NCBI GenBank assembly: GCA_002348905.1
Contig: DEBW01000181.1
Coordinates: 2,880-17,041 of the forward strand
DNA: 14,162 bases
Source: Ruminococcus flavefaciens
GTDB lineage: Bacteria; Bacillota; Clostridia; Oscillospirales; Ruminococcaceae
Direction: 5' to 3'
Shown: positions 13,337 through 14,162 of the stretch, piece after piece
Numbering within the stretch: position 1 is the stretch's first letter
How the letters are laid out: each line of letters starts with the position of its first letter
Made by a program: the position numbers and the translations under genes
The notes under the pieces: model-generated
What the model was told of the DNA's origin: nothing
Databases searched by the model: none
What the model saw: the letters and a program-made list of their open reading frames with translations, nothing else

Positions 13337-13685
13337 TTTACTAATACACACAAACATATATCGGGGAATATTGTTTCGGAAGTGAAATGATATATGATGA
13401 AAAAGTAAGGTGCATATCGCAAAAATGCCTGATAGCATTTTATGCGTAAAAAGAAATCCTGCAAATATCATGAAGAATTTGCAGGATCGAGCGCCTAACG
13501 CTCAGAAGAGCGAGGCTTAAATTCGATACGGAGATCGAAAGTCTTGTAGGAACAAGACGAGAGTCCGGCTCGGATTTGCGCCGGGCAGGTAGGACCGATG
13601 TAGTGACACATCGGCTACCTGCTCAGAGACGTTCCCCCTCCGAGACCTTCCCCCAAGAGCCGCACAGCGGCAGAAAGGAGCGACA
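13337..13685 (+). other. Candidate oriT region, gene-free and hairpin-rich
   Basis: 349 bases without a gene, directly upstream of mobC. Structures in order: AAAATGC/GCATTTT (13422-13441); an 11-bp inverted repeat ATCCTGCAAAT (13456-13466) with ATTTGCAGGAT (13477-13487); GCCT-CGCTC/GAGCG-AGGC (13493-13516); GTCTTGT/ACAAGAC (13541-13558); CCGGC/GCCGG (13565-13584); a 15-bp bulged stem GCAGGTAG..CCGATGT with ACATCGG-CTACCTGC (13585-13622); GCCGC/GCGGC (13659-13671). The inverted repeat holds ATCCTGC on both strands, like the nic core of IncP-type (MobP) origins. Position between partition genes and mobC/relaxase supports oriT. The nick site is an inference. Confidence 0.65.
13422..13441 (+). 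terminator. Possible weak terminator after parR
   Basis: AAAATGC (13422-13428) pairs with GCATTTT (13435-13441) around CTGATA. The stem is weak and the T run short (TTTTAT), so it may be part of the oriT fold instead. Confidence 0.4.
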
Positions 13686-14039
13686 ATGGTTAATCGCAAA
13701 CGCTATCACTCTATCAGCCTGAAACTGACTGACGAGGAGCTTCAGCTTTGGAATACCAAGCACAAGGCAAGTGGACTGAGCAAGACCGACTATCTGATGC
13801 AGGCGATACGCAACAGTGAAGTGCGTATCTACTCTATCGAGGAGAGCATTAACCCTCTTATCCATGAGATCAGGAAGATAGGCACAAACCTCAATCAGCT
13901 TGCCTACTTCTCAAACATCGGACAGGACGATAAGGTAAGGGCTGAGATCGGAGCTATCCGCCGTACTAATGATAAGGTCATGGAACAGCTTGCCGACTTC
14001 ATCAGCGACCCGAAGTTTACCATTAAGGGCATTAAATAA
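13686..14039 (+). CDS. mobC: MobC-type relaxosome accessory protein
   Basis: A 117-residue protein that helps the relaxase open and nick oriT. The N-terminus (RYHSISLKLTDEELQLWNTK, GLSKTDYLMQAI) fits a ribbon-helix-helix DNA-binding fold. Residues 62-77, IRKIGTNLNQLAYFSN, are the hallmark of the MobC family. ATG at 13686 has AAAGGAG 7 bases upstream. The stop overlaps the next gene's start (TAATG), so it is coupled to the relaxase. It lies right after the hairpin-rich candidate oriT, which is its expected binding region. Confidence 0.9.
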   Translation: MVNRKRYHSISLKLTDEELQLWNTKHKASGLSKTDYLMQAIRNSEVRIYSIEESINPLIHEIRKIGTNLNQLAYFSNIGQDDKVRAEIGAIRRTNDKVMEQLADFISDPKFTIKGIK

Positions 14040-14162
14040 TGTTCGGGAACGTCAATGTCGATTATCAGCCCTGCAAAACAGCCGTTCAGCTTCAAAAGGC
14101 AGCAGACTATATGCTGGGCAGACTGCCTGAGCAGATACGGGACGGAGTGGTAAAGACTGCAC
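14039..14162 (+). CDS. Probable relaxase / mobilization nuclease, 5' part only
   Basis: Open frame from the ATG at 14039 to the window edge, 41 complete codons, beginning MFGNVNVDYQPCKTAVQLQK and continuing AADYMLGRLPEQIRDG. The start overlaps the mobC stop. A relaxase is expected here by gene order (oriT-mobC-mobA) and the N-terminus resembles relaxases I associate with Ruminococcus elements, but the catalytic Tyr region and His triad lie outside the window or cannot be assigned. The call is therefore mainly positional. Confidence 0.65.
   Translation, partial: MFGNVNVDYQPCKTAVQLQKAADYMLGRLPEQIRDGVVKTA

Noticed and set aside
1..14162. Insertion sequences, tRNA or rRNA genes, element attachment sites
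   Set aside because: No transposase frame, tRNA cloverleaf, rRNA segment or paired end repeats could be recognised in the window.

Overview
The window looks like an accessory (integrative/mobilizable element or plasmid-like) region of a Gram-positive gut anaerobe, most plausibly a Ruminococcus-type member of the Oscillospiraceae. Support for this: strong AGGAGG-type ribosome binding sites, TATAAT promoters, moderate-to-low GC, a TnpW-type small protein, a DUF4417 protein, a Firmicutes-style ParM/ParR pair and a MobC/relaxase module. The genus is an inference from remembered family resemblance, not from a search.

Left part (1-1400, mostly + strand): the 3' part of an O6-alkylguanine-DNA alkyltransferase gene with its own terminator. 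Then come two consecutive, visibly similar promoter/leader modules. The first precedes a 52-aa TnpW-like protein. The second precedes a 10-codon micro-ORF and a 70-aa conserved-looking small protein.

Cargo part (1433-4050, all - strand): five genes read right to left. A DUF4417 protein (TAATG overlap) leads into a 187-aa protein with a GHH/HNH-type (beta-beta-alpha metal) nuclease C-terminus typical of polymorphic toxins. Three small genes follow: one with an L7/L12 C-terminal-like fold pattern, one unknown acidic protein, and one zinc ribbon plus a second L7/L12-like domain. This reads as a toxin with candidate immunity genes. A ~20-bp repeat follows two of the small genes.

Regulatory and defence part (4096-11841): a small Cys-rich gene and an XRE repressor/ImmA protease pair on the - strand, sharing a tandem TGTTCGC operator-like repeat. 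They are divergent from a complete type I restriction-modification operon hsdM-hsdS-hsdR on the + strand, which ends in a strong terminator.

Maintenance and transfer part (11842-14162, + strand): three 11-bp-spaced direct repeats (candidate parC), parM, parR, a 349-bp hairpin-rich intergenic region that is a candidate oriT with an IncP-like nic sequence, mobC, and the start of a probable relaxase gene cut by the window edge. Together the modules suggest a transferable element stabilised by ParMRC, carrying restriction-modification and a nuclease toxin locus. Element ends, integrase and type IV secretion genes are not in the window.
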